From assembly GCF_000308755.1 (NCBI RefSeq), contig NZ_BAGF01000041.1:1-64000 (forward strand): 64,000 nt of DNA, given 5' to 3'. Position numbers and translations under genes: made by a program. This DNA comes from Nocardia pneumoniae NBRC 100136. Its GTDB lineage: Bacteria > Actinomycetota > Actinomycetes > Mycobacteriales > Mycobacteriaceae. The notes below the pieces were generated by a model. The model was not told the DNA's origin and searched no databases. It saw only the letters and a list, made by a program, of their open reading frames with translations. Positions 61,928 through 64,000 of this stretch are shown piece after piece. Within the stretch, counting starts at the first letter, position 1. Each line of letters starts with the position of its first letter.

Positions 61928-62227
61928 TCAGAACTTCAGCAGGTTGGCGTCGTCGACCGAGGTCGAGCGGCGGGCACGGAAGATGGTCATGATGATGGCC
62001 AAGCCGACGACCACCTCGGCCGCGGCGACCACCATCGTGAAGAACGCGAACACCTGCCCGTCCAGGTTGTCGTGCATTCTGGCGAAGGTGACGAACGCGA
62101 GGTTCACCGCGTTGAGCATCAGCTCGATGCACATGAACACCACGATGGCGTTGCGCCGCAGCAGCACGCCTGCCGCGCCGATCGTGAACAGCAGGGCCGA
62201 CAGGAACAGGTAGTTCTCGGGATTCAC
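61928..62227 (-). CDS. nuoK: NADH-quinone oxidoreductase subunit K
   Basis: A 99-residue subunit with three helices, including the conserved [15 protein letters not shown] with its membrane Glu, and [11 protein letters not shown] with the second Glu. GTG start overlapping the nuoJ stop (GTGA, 62224-62227). Confidence 0.95.
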   Translation of the reverse strand: MNPENYLFLSALLFTIGAAGVLLRRNAIVVFMCIELMLNAVNLAFVTFARMHDNLDGQVFAFFTMVVAAAEVVVGLAIIMTIFRARRSTSVDDANLLKF

Positions 62228-63063
62228 CGGTTGCCTTCCTCGTCGCTGGTGGTGTCGGTCGCGTCCGGTGCGTCCGATACGGGGGCGGTGCCGACCGAGA
62301 TGACGGCCGCTTCGGTGAGCGCCCTGGTGCGGCGGTGCCGCAGGATGGTGCTGACCGACAGTTCTTCGAACGAGCCGTCGGGCAGCCGAGCGGGGATGTC
62401 CACCGCGTTGTGCCTGGCGTAGACGCCGGGGGTGGGTAGCGGCGTCGCGCGGTGTCCGGTCTCGCGGAACCGGCGGCGGGACAGTTCGCGCTGGCTGGTG
62501 CGCGGCCCGAACTGCTCGCGGTGGGCCAGCACCATGGCGCCGATGGTGGCGGCGATCAGCAGGGCGCCGGTGAGCTCGAAGGCCCACACGTAGCGCAGGA
62601 AGATCAGCTCGGCCAGCTCGGCGATTACGTCGCGGCCCGCGAAAGCGGACGTGGGGAAGGTGATTCCGGATTCCCGCACGCCGCGGGCGATGCCGCTGCT
62701 GAGCAGCAGACCGAAGCCGATGCCGACGCCGGCGGCGGCGAGGCGCTGACCGCGAATCGTCTCCTTCAGCGATTCGGCGGAGTCGACGCCGACGAGCATC
62801 AGCACGAACAGGAACAGCATCATGACCGCGCCGGTGTAGACCACGATCTGCACGACGCCGAGGAACAGCGCGTCCTGGGCGATGTAGAACGCGGCCAGCG
62901 CGATCATCGTCGCGGCCAGGCAGATCGCGGAATGAACTGCCTTCGGGGCGAAGACCATCCCGAGCGCGCCGAGCACCGCCAGCGGGGCGAGGATCCAGAA
63001 CTGGACGGCCTCGCCGGTGGAGGTGTCGGCCAGCGGCTGCGCGGCAAGGATCAAATCGGTCAC
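62224..63063 (-). CDS. nuoJ: NADH-quinone oxidoreductase subunit J
   Basis: A 279-residue subunit. The five-helix core includes [49 protein letters not shown] and [20 protein letters not shown]; a hydrophilic tail of about 95 residues is typical of actinobacterial NuoJ. GTG start overlapping the upstream stop (GTGA, 63060-63063). Confidence 0.95.
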   Translation of the reverse strand: MTDLILAAQPLADTSTGEAVQFWILAPLAVLGALGMVFAPKAVHSAICLAATMIALAAFYIAQDALFLGVVQIVVYTGAVMMLFLFVLMLVGVDSAESLKETIRGQRLAAAGVGIGFGLLLSSGIARGVRESGITFPTSAFAGRDVIAELAELIFLRYVWAFELTGALLIAATIGAMVLAHREQFGPRTSQRELSRRRFRETGHRATPLPTPGVYARHNAVDIPARLPDGSFEELSVSTILRHRRTRALTEAAVISVGTAPVSDAPDATDTTSDEEGNR

Positions 63064-64000
63064 CGTGCTACTCCTTCCGCACCCGCGACGGCCGGGTGCC
63101 CGAGCGAGTCGGCCGAGCCGGTGCCCGTGGTGGCGCCGGTGTCCCGCGGGCTGCCGGGCACGTTGCCGAGGTAGTAGTCGGCCTCGTCGGTGCCGGGGTA
63201 CATCGCGTGCGGCGGCGCGGTCATGCCGGGCTGCAGCGGGGCGAGCAACCGGTCCTTTTCGTAGATGAGGTCGGCGCGGTTGTCGTCGGCCATCTCGTAA
63301 TCGTTGGTCATCGTGAGCGCCCGGGTGGGGCAGGCCTCGATGCACAAGCCGCAGCCGATGCAGCGCAGGTAGTTGATCTGATAGACGCGGCCGTAGCGTT
63401 CACCGGGCGAATAGCGTTCGGTTTCGGTGTTGTCCGCGCCTTCGACATAGATCGCGTCGGCGGGGCAGGCCCAGGCGCACAGCTCGCAGCCGATGCATTT
63501 CTCCAAGCCGTCGGGATGACGGTTGAGCTGGTGCCTGCCGTGATAGCGCGGCGCGGTCGGCGTCTTCTGCTCGGGATAGAACTCCGTGTTCGGCTTCTTG
63601 AACATGGTCGCCGCGGTGACCGCGAATCCGGACAGCGGTTCCAGCAGACCGGCTTTGGGGCGAGTGGCGTCGCGGGCGTGGGCGTCGGCGGGCAGCGGCG
63701 GCACCGGGAAGCCGAGGAAGACGCTGGAATCGGCGGCGGGTTCCTCGACCGGTGCCGGGGTGCCCTTCGCCCGGCCCGCCCGCAGAAACTGCAGCACCAG
63801 CAGGCCGGTGACCGCCAGGCCACCGATGACCAGGATCGGGGTCTGCACGCGGTAGCCCTCGGCCTGCAACACCCGGGCGGTGGCCACCACCATGACCCAG
63901 CCAAGGGAGGCCGGGATCAGCAGTTTCCACCCGAGATTCATGAACTGGTCGTAGCGCAGCCGCGGCAGCGTGCCGCGCAGCCAGATGAACACGAACAGGA
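63060..64000 (-). CDS. nuoH/nuoI: NuoH C-terminus fused in frame to NuoI (partial at window edge)
   Basis: One uninterrupted minus-strand frame reads from the right edge. First comes the end of NuoH ([29 protein letters not shown], a further helix [20 protein letters not shown], and the tail FPVPPLP). It continues directly into Nuo[20 protein letters not shown] and two [4Fe-4S] motifs, [12 protein letters not shown] and [13 protein letters not shown] checked every triplet from 63540 to 63794 and found no stop; the supplied translation shows none elsewhere. The only internal start candidate, GTG at 63704, has no ribosome-binding site. NuoI normally is a separate peripheral subunit of about 180-210 residues. 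Either a genuine fusion or a lost stop or frameshift in the assembly. Confidence 0.8.
   Translation of the reverse strand, partial: LFVFIWLRGTLPRLRYDQFMNLGWKLLIPASLGWVMVVATARVLQAEGYRVQTPILVIGGLAVTGLLVLQFLRAGRAKGTPAPVEEPAADSSVFLGFPVPPLPADAHARDATRPKAGLLEPLSGFAVTAATMFKKPNTEFYPEQKTPTAPRYHGRHQLNRHPDGLEKCIGCELCAWACPADAIYVEGADNTETERYSPGERYGRVYQINYLRCIGCGLCIEACPTRALTMTNDYEMADDNRADLIYEKDRLLAPLQPGMTAPPHAMYPGTDEADYYLGNVPGSPRDTGATTGTGSADSLGHPAVAGAEGVAR

Overview
The window is high-GC DNA with dense, often translationally coupled genes (many ATGA/GTGA overlaps). An MspA-type porin, a ChoD-type cholesterol oxidase, F420-type (DUF385) proteins and the sequence of its nuo genes point to a mycolic-acid actinobacterium, most likely Nocardia or a close relative. 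This assignment rests on recognised families, not on a database search.

Layout. 1-13.7 kb: end of an NRPS-type thioesterase, a porin plus small secreted protein, a lipoprotein serine hydrolase, cholesterol oxidase with a divergent TetR gene, a nitronate monooxygenase, a secreted GH1 glycosidase, a DUF385 protein, an MFS transporter, a LysR gene coupled to a LexA-type repressor, and a sirtuin. 14.0-18.6 kb: an operon combining a sulfonate-type ABC importer with an AprA-like flavoprotein and a two-cluster ferredoxin. 18.6-24 kb: a leftward operon P450 > hydrolase > SDR > Baeyer-Villiger monooxygenase with a TetR gene, headed by two tandem operator-like inverted repeats. 24.2-29.2 kb: a sugar-type ABC binding protein, a fused double permease, a coupled 18-codon ORF and a TPR-like membrane protein, with no ATPase gene. 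29.5-34 kb: erythromycin-esterase-like gene and a divergent MerR gene with a probable CTG start, a hypothetical gene, and an ATP-dependent DNA ligase. 33.4-37.2 kb: a PadR-controlled redox module (NTF2-like protein, phytoene-desaturase-like oxidoreductase, FAD/2Fe-2S reductase). 37.4-40.7 kb: an ECF42-type sigma factor with its DGPF partner and a matching promoter, then an amidase.

41-48 kb looks like an accessory region. It holds a tyrosine recombinase, a frameshifted Mu/rve-type transposase relic, a SUKH-like protein, and a KfrA-like zinc-finger/coiled-coil protein preceded by about 250 bp of AT-richer, repeat-dense DNA. 48.5-54.8 kb holds an HdeD-like membrane protein overlapping a subtilisin-like protease gene without a signal peptide, a nitroreductase/HxlR pair, and two alpha/beta hydrolases around a TetR gene. 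55-56.7 kb is a WhiJ-like triad (small protein, DUF6879, XRE-DUF5753), ending in a strong hairpin shared with the convergent nuo operon.

56.7-64 kb is the 3' part of the complex I operon, read leftwards: nuoH-nuoI, J, K, L, M, N. The nuoH tail and nuoI lie in one frame with no stop codon between them, so they are either a fused subunit or an assembly artefact. I saw no rRNA, tRNA or CRISPR array.
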